Source of the DNA: Maribacter huludaoensis
Lineage (GTDB): Bacteria; Bacteroidota; Bacteroidia; Flavobacteriales; Flavobacteriaceae
Reading direction: 5' to 3'
Assembly (NCBI RefSeq): GCF_029350945.1
Contig: NZ_JARKMS010000002.1
Location: 637,276-701,275 of the forward strand
Length of the DNA: 64,000 bases
Shown here: positions 17,185 through 26,600 of the stretch, piece after piece
Numbering within the stretch: position 1 is the first letter of the stretch
Layout of the letters: the number at the start of each line of letters is the position of its first letter
The notes under the pieces: model-generated
What the model saw: the letters and a program-made list of their open reading frames with translations, nothing else
What the model was told of the DNA's origin: nothing
Databases searched by the model: none
Position numbers and translations under genes: made by a program

Positions 17185-18248
17185 GAATAACGAACATTTC
17201 TTTTGAGCGCTTAGATTTAAAACTCTCCGATCCTTACACGATCGCTTATGAGACTATAGATCGTACCAGTAACTTTATATTAAAAGTAGAGACCGATGGT
17301 AAAATTATAGGTTATGGTTGCGCAGCGCCAGATCCTGTAGTTACCAATGAAACTCCTGATGATGTTGCACATGCCATAGATAGCATTATTATACCCTATT
17401 TAAAAGGCAAAGATCCATTTACCTACGCGTTATTGCTTTTAGAACTTAAACAAGTATTGGGCAAAAGGTCTTCTGCTTTGGCTATGGTAGATTTGGCATT
17501 ATTTGATATCATGTCTAAAAAAGCCGAGGTGCCTTTATACAAGTTTTTAGGGGGCTATCGCAATCAAATTGCTACCAGTATTACCATTGGTATTATGGGT
17601 GTAGACGAGACCTTGGCTCAAGCTAGTGAATTTGTAAAGCAAGGATTTGGCATTTTAAAGGTTAAAGGCGGTTCTGACCTTGAAGAGGATATTGCTAAAA
17701 TGCGAATGATCCACGAAAAGTACCCTAATATTGAATTACGGTTTGATGGTAACCAGGGCTATTCTGTAAAAGAATCGGTTGCATTTGTGAAGGCTACTGC
17801 AGCAATTGGGGTAGAAATTTTTGAGCAACCCACCAAAGTGGAGGCTGAAGAACGCTTGGGCGAAGTAATGGATCAGGTAAATGTGCCTATTATGGCAGAT
17901 GAAAGTCTAAAAACATTGACCGATGCATTTCGTTTGGCACAAAATGAACGGGTAGATATGGTGAATATCAAGCTACAGAAAGTCGGCGGTATTTGGGTGG
18001 GTATGCATATTAATTCCGTAGCCAAGGCAGCTAAATTGGATGCTATGGTGGGTTGTATAGATGAGTGCGGACTGGGTATTGCCGCAGGTTTGCACTTTGC
18101 CCTATCTAGACCTAATATTAAGTATGCCGATTTAGATGGTCATTTAGATATAATCGATGATCCCTATCATTCCATTTTTAAATTGGAAAAGGGAATTTTA
18201 TATCCGACCGAAAAACACGGTTTGGGTTTCTCTGAGTCGGATATGTAA
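17181..18248 (+). CDS. Enolase-superfamily epimerase (L-Ala-D/L-Glu epimerase or DgcA-like racemase)
   Basis: A 355-residue member of the muconate-lactonizing-enzyme subgroup. All hallmark residues are visible: Lys160-x-Lys162 (ILKVKGG), metal ligands Asp189 (RFDGN), Glu215 (FEQP) and Asp240 (MADES), and Lys264 (IKLQKVGG). A terminal GCIDECGLGIAAG loop follows. This spacing is essentially that of Bacillus L-Ala-D/L-Glu epimerase, an enzyme of murein peptide recycling. DgcA, which racemises N-acetyl-D-glutamate, belongs to the same group and pairs with DUF1611, as here. It is the last gene of the operon and ends 10 bp from the convergent glycosidase gene, with no obvious terminator between. 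Confidence 0.85.
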   Translation: MRITNISFERLDLKLSDPYTIAYETIDRTSNFILKVETDGKIIGYGCAAPDPVVTNETPDDVAHAIDSIIIPYLKGKDPFTYALLLLELKQVLGKRSSALAMVDLALFDIMSKKAEVPLYKFLGGYRNQIATSITIGIMGVDETLAQASEFVKQGFGILKVKGGSDLEEDIAKMRMIHEKYPNIELRFDGNQGYSVKESVAFVKATAAIGVEIFEQPTKVEAEERLGEVMDQVNVPIMADESLKTLTDAFRLAQNERVDMVNIKLQKVGGIWVGMHINSVAKAAKLDAMVGCIDECGLGIAAGLHFALSRPNIKYADLDGHLDIIDDPYHSIFKLEKGILYPTEKHGLGFSESDM

Positions 18249-18258
18249 TAGGATCTTG

Positions 18259-20886
18259 TTATTCTTCCAATTGCTCAATAAGGTTGGCAACTAAGGCTGT
18301 CCAACCTGTTTGATGAGATGCTCCCAGACCACGACCGTTTTCTCCGTGAAAATATTCGTAGAATAATATTAAGTCCTTAAAATGAGGGTCTTGGTAGTAT
18401 TTTTCGTAGTTCTTGTTGATTGCCCTATTGCCTTTTTCATCTTTCTCGAACATGTGGATCAGGCGTTTGCTCAACTCATCGCTCACTTGTTTAAGGTTCA
18501 GGAGTTTGTTGCTTCCGGTTGGATATTCAAAAAGGAAGTCATTACCGTCATACCACTGGTATTCCCGTAGTGCTTGAATGAACAGATAGTTCATGGGCAT
18601 CCAAATAGGTCCGCGCCAGTTAGAATTTCCACCGAACAAGGGTACGGTAGATTCCGCCGGCTCATAATCAATGGAATATTCTATGCCGTCAATATGAATT
18701 TGATAGGCTTTTTCATGTACTTTAGATAATGATCGTATACCATATTCACTTAAAAATTCTTTCTCATCTAAAAGTGCGGTGACCAGTTTTTGCATTCTAT
18801 CCTTAGGTACCAATGAAAGCAGTAGGTCACCATCTGCTTCGTATTGCTGTATTACTTCATATTTTAAGTTTTCTGCGCGGTACTTTTTAAACCAAAGAAC
18901 ACTGGCCTTAAACTTAGGGAATTTATCCAACACACTTTTCTTAATGGTAAGTACTGCCGCTAAGGACAACATACCTGCAATGGAGCGTACTTTAATGGTG
19001 GTAGATTGCCCATTGGGCAAGGTCAACCTATCATAGAAGAAACCTTCTACATCATCCCAAACATTAGCCTTATCGGTATCCATTTTGTTCAGGGCTTCTG
19101 CTATGAATACAAAATGCCCAAAATATTTTGTCGCCATGTCTTCATAGGTATCGTCATGTTCCGCAATACGAAGACTTATTTCTAGCATGTTTAAACTATA
19201 TAGGGCCATCCAAGCGGTGCCGTCAACTTGATCCAAGAATCCACCGCCGGGCACACCATGGCTACGATCAAAGACCCCAATATTATCCAAACCTAAAAAT
19301 CCGCCTTGAAAGACATTATTGTCATTTCTGTCTTGACGATTAACCCACCAATTGAAGTTCAACGAAAGTTTGTTGAACATGCGTTTTAGGAACTTAATAT
19401 CGGGTACACCTGTAATGGACTTATCGGTGCCGTAAATCTGTAATGTTGCCCATGCCTGTACTGGCGGATTTACATCACTGAAATTCCATTCGTATGCGGG
19501 AATTTGACCATTAGGAGCCATATACCATTCTTTGGTGAACAGTAATAATTGATCCTTGGCAAATTCAGGATCTATAGAGGCAAAAGAGGCACAGTGAAAG
19601 GCAGAGTCCCACGCTGCGTACCACGGATATTCCCAAGCATCGGGCATAGAAAGTACATCGTGGTTTCTCAATGTTTTCCAATTGCTATTTCTTCCATTTT
19701 TACGCTGCTCCGGCGGTGGGGTGGTTTTGTAATCGCCTTCAAGCCATTTTTCAACCTCGTAATTGTAGTATTGCTTTGTCCATAGTAAACCAGCAAAGGC
19801 TTGTTTTAAAATCGCCTTTCGGTCTTCGGTTGCTTTAGGAGCTATTTCTTCATAAAATTGGGCACATTCTTCTTGTCGTGCTTTAAAAATGGCATCAAAA
19901 TCTGAAAAAGGTGTATCCAGAGTTTCTTCTGTTAAACGAAGTTGAAAGGTTTTAGATTCGCCACCACCTATAATTTCTTGGTATAGCGGTGCAAATTTGG
20001 TCCCGGAGCTATTTTTTGTGGCCAATTCAAAATCATTGTTGCAAACGGCATCATTAAATAAATCTTTTTTAAATGGATGGTCGTTTGTATCGCTATATAC
20101 TTTTTTTCTGTTGGTTTCATTTTCGGTAAAGAACAACTGTGCCGCTTTTTGAAAATACAGATTGTAGCTGCCCACATAAGGGTGGTCTATGTGTACGAAA
20201 GGATTTGTTTTGGTCCCTTTTTTAGTGATAACAGGCTTTCTGGACATTTCTTTAAATGTCCAATGATTACGCATAACCATTTGTGGTAATAATGTTATGG
20301 GCGCTGCTTGGTTTCCTCTGTTGGTAATGGTGATTTTTATGAGGATATCGGTTTCGTCTCCCTTTGCATATTCGGTACTGACATCAAAATAGGTGTTGTC
20401 GTCAAAAATACCAGTATCCAATAGTTCGTATTCCAATTCTTTTCGATTCCGTTTTTGGTTCTCGGTTATGAGTTGGTTGTATGGATACGCCTTCTGCGAA
20501 TACTTGTACAAGTACTTCATATACGAGTGAGACGGTGTATTCTCTAAATAATAGTACAGCTCTTTTACATCTTCGCCATGATTACCTTGCGGACCCGTTA
20601 ACCCAAATAGGCGTTCTTTTATAATGGGATCTTTACCGTTCCATAAACCTATGCTAAAACACATGTTGCAATAGCGGTCGCTAATACCTGCAATACCATC
20701 TTCTCCCCAACGAAAAGCGCGACTTCTGGCATGGTCATGCGGAAAATAGTTCCAGGCATCGCCACCGGCACTATAATCTTCACGTACCGTTCCCCATTGG
20801 CGTTCACTTAAATACGGTCCCCATTTTAACCAGTCTTTTTCTTCTTTTTGTTGTTGGGCTAAGCGGATTTTTTCAGGGTTTTTCAT
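18259..20886 (-). CDS. GH63/MGH1-like glycoside hydrolase (paralog 2)
   Basis: An 875-residue paralog of the product of 8331-10958, the same length and similar throughout. It shares WGPYLSERQWGTVREDYS at the N-terminus, WEYPWYAAWDSAFH, NGQIPAYEWNFSDVNPP, GFLGLDNIGVFDR, FGGNSNWRGPIWMP and GASHQTGWTALVANL. No signal peptide is present, so it is probably cytoplasmic. The conserved acidic positions expected of a GH63-type enzyme lie in the same segments. The substrate is unknown; intracellular alpha-glucosides or compatible-solute glycosides are reasonable guesses. A TAACTTTG -7-like box on this strand (20968-20975) lies about 80 bp upstream of the start. Confidence 0.85.
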   Translation of the reverse strand: MKNPEKIRLAQQQKEEKDWLKWGPYLSERQWGTVREDYSAGGDAWNYFPHDHARSRAFRWGEDGIAGISDRYCNMCFSIGLWNGKDPIIKERLFGLTGPQGNHGEDVKELYYYLENTPSHSYMKYLYKYSQKAYPYNQLITENQKRNRKELEYELLDTGIFDDNTYFDVSTEYAKGDETDILIKITITNRGNQAAPITLLPQMVMRNHWTFKEMSRKPVITKKGTKTNPFVHIDHPYVGSYNLYFQKAAQLFFTENETNRKKVYSDTNDHPFKKDLFNDAVCNNDFELATKNSSGTKFAPLYQEIIGGGESKTFQLRLTEETLDTPFSDFDAIFKARQEECAQFYEEIAPKATEDRKAILKQAFAGLLWTKQYYNYEVEKWLEGDYKTTPPPEQRKNGRNSNWKTLRNHDVLSMPDAWEYPWYAAWDSAFHCASFASIDPEFAKDQLLLFTKEWYMAPNGQIPAYEWNFSDVNPPVQAWATLQIYGTDKSITGVPDIKFLKRMFNKLSLNFNWWVNRQDRNDNNVFQGGFLGLDNIGVFDRSHGVPGGGFLDQVDGTAWMALYSLNMLEISLRIAEHDDTYEDMATKYFGHFVFIAEALNKMDTDKANVWDDVEGFFYDRLTLPNGQSTTIKVRSIAGMLSLAAVLTIKKSVLDKFPKFKASVLWFKKYRAENLKYEVIQQYEADGDLLLSLVPKDRMQKLVTALLDEKEFLSEYGIRSLSKVHEKAYQIHIDGIEYSIDYEPAESTVPLFGGNSNWRGPIWMPMNYLFIQALREYQWYDGNDFLFEYPTGSNKLLNLKQVSDELSKRLIHMFEKDEKGNRAINKNYEKYYQDPHFKDLILFYEYFHGENGRGLGASHQTGWTALVANLIEQLEE

Positions 20887-21029
20887 GGAAGTTTACTCTG
20901 TAAGGTCAATTATAAATATTTTGAACTTTTAGTCTTAAAATTAGTTTAAGTAACATTGTAAAAACGACAAAGTTAGATTTACCTATTAGATGTTGAATAC
21001 AATTAGTGTAAAAGCAATATTGCAAAAAG

Positions 21030-21683
21030 TTATATTGAAATATCAATAAAAACTCTTTGCAATATTTCTTTCTTTTCAATATGATGAACCTTAATCTGAA
21101 TCTTATATTTTGCTTTATAAAACAATCTGGAATGTATTAATTTAACATAACCTACAAATAAATTTTCTTTATAAAGTTTAACCGCATAATCGTCATATGC
21201 ATTTCCATAGTCTAATTGAAAATCTAATACATCACCAATTCTTATTGATGTTTCGGGGATTTTAATTTTAGTAAGACCTGCTATTTCAGAAATAAAATTT
21301 AGTCCTTTAATTGGATTAAAATCAGCTAGAAATTCAAAATTATCGGTAGGGAGAAGACCTTGAGTTTGTACTAGCATATAGAAAGGATCAAATCTTTTGT
21401 TTAAATCAACTTTCCAAAAAGAATAAAAATCCGATAAGTCATTTCTTTCAAATTTCACTAATCTTTGTGATAATATGTCTAGGACATTTTCTGAATATTC
21501 CTTGTCTGTTTCAGGAAACCCTGTAAATGGCAAGAATCCGTATTCAGAAGCTTTAATTAAATTTTTTTGTAAGTATTTAAAACGAGTACCCTCAGTGACA
21601 TTAGTTTTAATGACTCCCACAGGGATTCTTCTGGACCCTCGACCTTTACGCCATACTAGATATATGTTTCCAGTCCTACTCAT
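21030..21683 (-). CDS. HIRAN-domain protein partnered with a HipA-like kinase
   Basis: A 217-residue cytoplasmic protein. The C-terminal part (about 130-205) fits a HIRAN domain: RIGDVLDFQLD, then YDDYAVKLY and the LFVGYVKLIHSRLF strand-helix. HIRAN domains bind DNA ends in eukaryotic HLTF and occur in bacterial nucleases and helicases. The first 120 residues (GNIYLVW, then RFKYLQ, GFLPFTGFP) loosely resemble the N-terminal subdomain of HipA, which in split systems (HipS) acts as antitoxin; this second similarity is weak. Its ATG overlaps the stop of the kinase gene (ATGA), so the two are made together. An antitoxin, sensor or specificity role is inference. Confidence 0.65.
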   Translation of the reverse strand: MSRTGNIYLVWRKGRGSRRIPVGVIKTNVTEGTRFKYLQKNLIKASEYGFLPFTGFPETDKEYSENVLDILSQRLVKFERNDLSDFYSFWKVDLNKRFDPFYMLVQTQGLLPTDNFEFLADFNPIKGLNFISEIAGLTKIKIPETSIRIGDVLDFQLDYGNAYDDYAVKLYKENLFVGYVKLIHSRLFYKAKYKIQIKVHHIEKKEILQRVFIDISI

Positions 21684-22771
21684 ATTATTTGTAATAGTTT
21701 TTCAGTTCGTAAAGTTACCAATTTGTGCATTAATAATTTGCGGTGTTCAGGTAAAGAAAAATGAGATAGTTCAGTTGGTAACTTTTGGTCTATATCTAAT
21801 ATTAGTGTTTTTATATTCTCTTTATAGAAATTGGTTTTAATAGTTTTAATTATATCTTTAAATACATTTGGATATTCCTTTTGTAATTCTTGGATAAATT
21901 CAAAATGCTTTGGCTTACCACCTTGAAGATAACGAACTTCTGAACGTCCGCGATCGATGTAAGCTGATATCATTTGTGGATTTTTAAGCATTTGTTTTAT
22001 TCTGTCATCTTCTAATTCTCTACCCAGGCAGCATCCACTGTCGTAAATTGGAGAAAAAACTGTTTCTACAATTTTACTTTGAGTTTTTAAGAGAATCTTA
22101 GAGGGGCTAACATTTTTTTGTCTCATTAATTCTCTTTGTTCTAGAGTACCCTTAGCTAATAATTTAATAAACTTTAAATTGATTTTACTTAAAAACCCTT
22201 TGGTTGTAACGATTTCATCATCAATTTGTTGAATAGCCTCCTTAAACTTTGAAATAAACCCCCAATTTTCTTGATGTCTATCAGAGTTGCCTATTATCAA
22301 ATCAAATACCAACATTTGAACGAATTGTGGCTCGAATTCTGATAATTCAAAAAAATTCAATGTTTTTTTTATAAAATCTAAAGTATATCTATCTTCATTA
22401 ATTTTGGGATTGTATTTTGAATCAAAGCCTCTTAAGAACTCGACTCCTTCTGATAATTTATTTTCTGAATGTTCCACCATTGATTTAGATAGACATCCAA
22501 TTTGTTGTTCATCGTTTATATCAAAACCAATATTATAGTCAAGTAAATTAAAACCAAGCATTTGTCCAATTTTGGATGATACTATTTCACTCCAAAATTC
22601 AGTTCTATATTTGAAACTACCATCTTTTAATTTTTTTGACCCTTTAAAGAAATATTCTTTACCATCTTTTGGAAAAACATAAATATTTTTAGCTCTTGTT
22701 CCACCAGTACTAGAGTAAGGAATTTTATTCCATTCAGAAATGTCAATATAGTCAGGAATTAGTTTTTGCAT
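21680..22771 (-). CDS. HipA-like Ser/Thr kinase
   Basis: A 363-residue cytoplasmic HipA-family kinase. Visible elements are a Gly-rich loop STGGTRAKN (21-29), a candidate ATP lysine Lys43 (YFFKGS), Glu58 in the TEFWSEIVSSKIG helix, the catalytic loop GNSDRHQENW (161-170, Asp164) and the metal-binding YDSG (243-246, Asp244). It lacks the separate N-terminal HipA subdomain found in E. coli HipA. HipA-type toxins phosphorylate tRNA synthetases and cause growth arrest; the target here is unknown. No HipB-type helix-turn-helix gene is adjacent. The HIRAN gene follows with a 4-bp overlap. Both genes look more AT-rich than their flanks, which suggests acquisition. Confidence 0.75.
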   Translation of the reverse strand: MQKLIPDYIDISEWNKIPYSSTGGTRAKNIYVFPKDGKEYFFKGSKKLKDGSFKYRTEFWSEIVSSKIGQMLGFNLLDYNIGFDINDEQQIGCLSKSMVEHSENKLSEGVEFLRGFDSKYNPKINEDRYTLDFIKKTLNFFELSEFEPQFVQMLVFDLIIGNSDRHQENWGFISKFKEAIQQIDDEIVTTKGFLSKINLKFIKLLAKGTLEQRELMRQKNVSPSKILLKTQSKIVETVFSPIYDSGCCLGRELEDDRIKQMLKNPQMISAYIDRGRSEVRYLQGGKPKHFEFIQELQKEYPNVFKDIIKTIKTNFYKENIKTLILDIDQKLPTELSHFSLPEHRKLLMHKLVTLRTEKLLQII

Positions 22772-22835
22772 TGTTATTATTAAAATCTGGAGGCATCAAA
22801 AGAATACATTATCTTATAATACTAATGCTTTTAGC

Positions 22836-23519
22836 TTACACTGCCCTTTGCACCACCTCAAAAACCTTATTGGCATCGCACTTGATAGTTTTAGAAGGGA
22901 ATTTTAATATTAAGGCGTAATCATGAGTGGCCATTAGAATGGTTCTCCCGGATTTATTGATTTCCTGTAGAACCTTCATCACCTCCACACTGGTTTGTGG
23001 ATCAAGGTTTCCGGTTGGCTCATCGGCAATGATCAGCTCTGGGTCGTTCAATAAAGCACGTGCAATGGCAATACGTTGTTGTTCTCCACCAGAAAGCTCG
23101 TGCGGAAATTTAAAGCCCTTGGTTTTCATACCTACTTTTTCTAGTACGTTTGCTACCCTTGCATCCATCTCGGCTTTATCCTTCCATCCGGTCGCTTTCA
23201 GAACAAAGAACATGTTCTGGTTAATATTGCGGTCTGGCAATAGTTTAAAATCTTGAAAAACAATACCCAATTTTCTACGTAAAAATGGAATGTCCTTTTC
23301 CTTTAGCGTCTTAAGATTGAACTCCACCACGTGCCCTTCGCCTTTTTGCAAAGGTAAATCGCCGTACAGGGTCTTCATAAAGCTACTTTTACCGCTACCG
23401 GTCTTACCAATGAGGTATACAAACTCTCCTTTTGCAATCTTTAAATTAACCTCACTTAGTACCAAGCTCTCTTTTTGAAAGATAGCCGCATCTTTAAGTT
23501 CTAAAACAATCTCTTCCAT
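22836..23519 (-). CDS. ftsE: Cell division ATP-binding protein FtsE
   Basis: A 227-residue ABC ATPase with a complete nucleotide-binding domain: Walker [10 protein letters not shown] (residues 38-46), a Q-loop near [10 protein letters not shown], signature [15 protein letters not shown], Walker [13 protein letters not shown] and the H-loop MATHDY. The [12 protein letters not shown] segment is characteristic of FtsE. With the membrane protein FtsX it would control peptidoglycan hydrolases at the septum. ftsX is not adjacent; the two are often unlinked in flavobacteria. It diverges from the TPR gene across a perfect 20-bp palindrome. Confidence 0.93.
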   Translation of the reverse strand: MEEIVLELKDAAIFQKESLVLSEVNLKIAKGEFVYLIGKTGSGKSSFMKTLYGDLPLQKGEGHVVEFNLKTLKEKDIPFLRRKLGIVFQDFKLLPDRNINQNMFFVLKATGWKDKAEMDARVANVLEKVGMKTKGFKFPHELSGGEQQRIAIARALLNDPELIIADEPTGNLDPQTSVEVMKVLQEINKSGRTILMATHDYALILKFPSKTIKCDANKVFEVVQRAV

Positions 23520-23628
23520 AACACAAATGTTGTCATAAAAGTAATAAGTTCCATTTGATATTAGAGAACCCTTTTTTAAAATCTTTTATTTTGAGAGGGT
23601 ATTGCACATACTTAGGTACAATTTTTGA

Positions 23629-23648
23629 CGTTATCACATGTGATAACG
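23629..23648. promoter_or_regulatory. Perfect 20-bp palindrome, candidate operator
   Basis: CGTTATCACATGTGATAACG is its own reverse complement. It lies 27 bp before the ATG of the TPR gene and 110 bp from the ftsE start, in the divergent intergenic region. With no loop and no T-run it looks like a dimeric regulator site, not a terminator. I noticed no second copy in the window. Confidence 0.6.
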
Positions 23649-23674
23649 GTACTACTAAATAGTAACAGAACACT

Positions 23675-26600
23675 ATGCTTAAAAAAATCACCGCTTTTAT
23701 TCCATTGGTATTCGGGTTGGTCACTTTGGCCAATGCACAAGAGACTAAGATCTATACCCACGAACAGAAAGCTTTTCAAGATGCGCTAGCGCTATACAAT
23801 AATGAACAATACCAAGCGGCACAGACCATTTTTGATAAGGTAAAAGTGTCTACAAAAGATGAGGAGACCGCTGCCAATAGCGCCTATTATTCTGCCAACG
23901 CGGCAGTGCGCTTAAACCAGATGGGTGCCGATAGGTTGATGGAAGATTTTGTAGAAAAATATCCTACATCTACCAAACGTAATTCTGCCTTTGCCGATGT
24001 GGCGGAGTACTATTTTCAAACAGGAAAATATCCGTACGCTTTAAAATGGTACAATAAGGTTGACCAAAGTTCTCTTTCTCGTGGAGAGATGGATAAGTTC
24101 AATTTTAATTATGGCTACTCTTTGTTTTCATCACGTAAAACTAAAGAGGCTGAAAAATACTTGGAGAAGGTAGCCAATTCACCGGTATACGGTTCTCAGG
24201 CAAAATATTACTTGGGGTATATTTCTTATCAACAAGATGACTATGAAACCGCAAACCAGCGTTTTGATCAAATTACGGATCAAGATGTATTAGAAGAAAA
24301 ACTTAGTTATTACCAGGCGGACATGAACTTTAAGCTGGGCAAGTTTGACGAGGCCATTGCATTGGCAAAAAAGCAACTGCCAAAAGCAGACAGACGAGAA
24401 GTGTCCGAATTGAACAAGATCATAGGGGAGAGTTATTTTAACCTTAAGCAATACGAGAATGCCATACCTTATTTAACGGAATACAACGGTAAAGGTGGTA
24501 AATGGAACAATACGGATTATTACTATTTGGGCTATGCTTATTATAAAGGTGGTGATTATGCCAATGCCATTGCCCAATTCAACAAAATTATAGGTGGTAC
24601 TAATAGTGTTTCGCAAAATGCATATTACCATTTGGCAGAATGTTATTTAAAGTTGGATAAAAAGCAGGAAGCTCTGAACGCCTTTCGTAATGCATCGCAA
24701 ATGGACTACAGTGCCGAGATTCAGAAAGATGCATTCTTAAATTATGCACGTTTAAGTTATGAAGTCGGTAATGCCTATGAACCGGTTCCGCAGGTGATTA
24801 CAAATTACTTGAAGACCTACCCTAAAGATGAGCATCAAGAAGAGATGCAGACCCTATTGGTGGATTCATACATTACCTCAAAGAACTTTGAAGGTGCCAT
24901 GCAATTGTTGGAGGAGAATAAAAACTACGCCAGCAAATCGGTATACCAAAAAGTAGCTTATTATAGAGGTATTGAGCTTTTTATGGAAGGCGATTATAAT
25001 GCGGCTTCTGAGAATTTTTCCAAATCATTGGGTAGTGCGGAAGATATGCTGTTCAAGTCCCGTGCCGATTATTGGAAAGCGGAGTCCGATTATTTGTCCA
25101 ACCGTTTTGATGATGCGGTAAAAGGGTATACGGCATTTAAGAACAACCCGTCTGCACAAAGTACAGAAATGTATACCGATGTTGATTATAATTTGGCCTA
25201 CGGATATTTTAAGCAGAAAAATTATAATGATGCCATTACCTATTTCAACGCATTTACGTCTAACGGAAATGCAGATGTAGAAAAATTAAATGATGGTTAC
25301 CTACGTTTGGGAGATAGCTATTATGCGACCAGTAAATATTGGCCTGCCATAGAAACCTACAATAAAGCTTTGGCATTGACAGGACCTGAAAAGGATTATG
25401 CCTTCTACCAAAAAGCAATGAGCTACGGATACGTGGATAGGGGAGAAAGCAAAATTGAAAATTTAGAGGAGTTTGTAAGTCAATACCCAAGGTCAAGTTT
25501 TAAAGATGATGCTTTGTTTGAATTGGGGAATACCTATGTTGCCCAAGGTCAAGAAAGCAAAGGTCTTGCCGCCTATGATCGTTTGATCAGTGAATATAGA
25601 GGAAGTTCGTTGGTGCCACAGGCGTTGATGAGACAGGGACTGGTCAATTATAATGCCGCAAAAAACGAAGCTGCTTTGGCGAAATTTAAAACGGTTGTTC
25701 GCGATTTTCCAAAAACACAAGAGGCTATTCAAGCGGTAGCCACGGCAAAATTGGTGTATGTGGATATGGGGCGAGTGAACGAATATGCCGAGTGGGTTCG
25801 TGGCCTTGATTTTATTGAGGTTACCGATGCGGAATTGGACAATACTACTTTTGACGCTGCCCAAAAACAGAACTTGGAGGGTAATGTTGATGCCGCTATT
25901 AAAGGGTATAAGAATTACATTCAGCAGTTCCCAACAGGTTTACATGCCGTAGATGCCAACTTTAGTTTAGCTCAATTATACTTTGGAAAAGGAGATAAGG
26001 AAGCTGCTTTGCCTTACTATAAATATGTGGCGGATAGAAGCACGAGCGAGTATGCAGAACAGGCATTAACACGTGTTTGCGAGGTCTATATCTCTAAAAA
26101 TGATTACCAGATTGCATTGCCATATTTGTTAAAATTGGAGAGTCAGGCGAATATTCAGCAGAACAGAACATTTGCACGTTCCAATTTAATGAAAGGTTAT
26201 TACAAGCAAAAGAACTACCCAAAGACATTGGAATATGCGGATAAGGTATTGTCGACTTCAAATATTGACGACAGAATAAAGAGCGATGCGCATGTTATGA
26301 TCGCTAGATCGGCCATTGCCACAAATGATGAGGTAAAAGCAAAATCCGCTTATGAAGAGGTGTTAAAAATAGCCTCAGGCGCAACAGCTGCAGAAGCTTT
26401 GTATTACAATGCCTACTTTGAGAATTTAGATGGTTCATATGAGAATTCTAATATTGCTGTCCAAAAATTGGCTAAAGACTATGCCGCATACAAGGAATGG
26501 GGCGGTAAAGGTTTGGTGTTAATGGCTAAAAACTATTATGCCTTAAACGATGCCTACCAAGCAACCTATATTTTAGAGAGCGTAATAACCAACTTTACGC

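Noticed and set aside
25493..25864. 123-residue minus-strand frame inside the TPR gene
   Set aside because: Antisense to a continuous, well-supported repeat protein.
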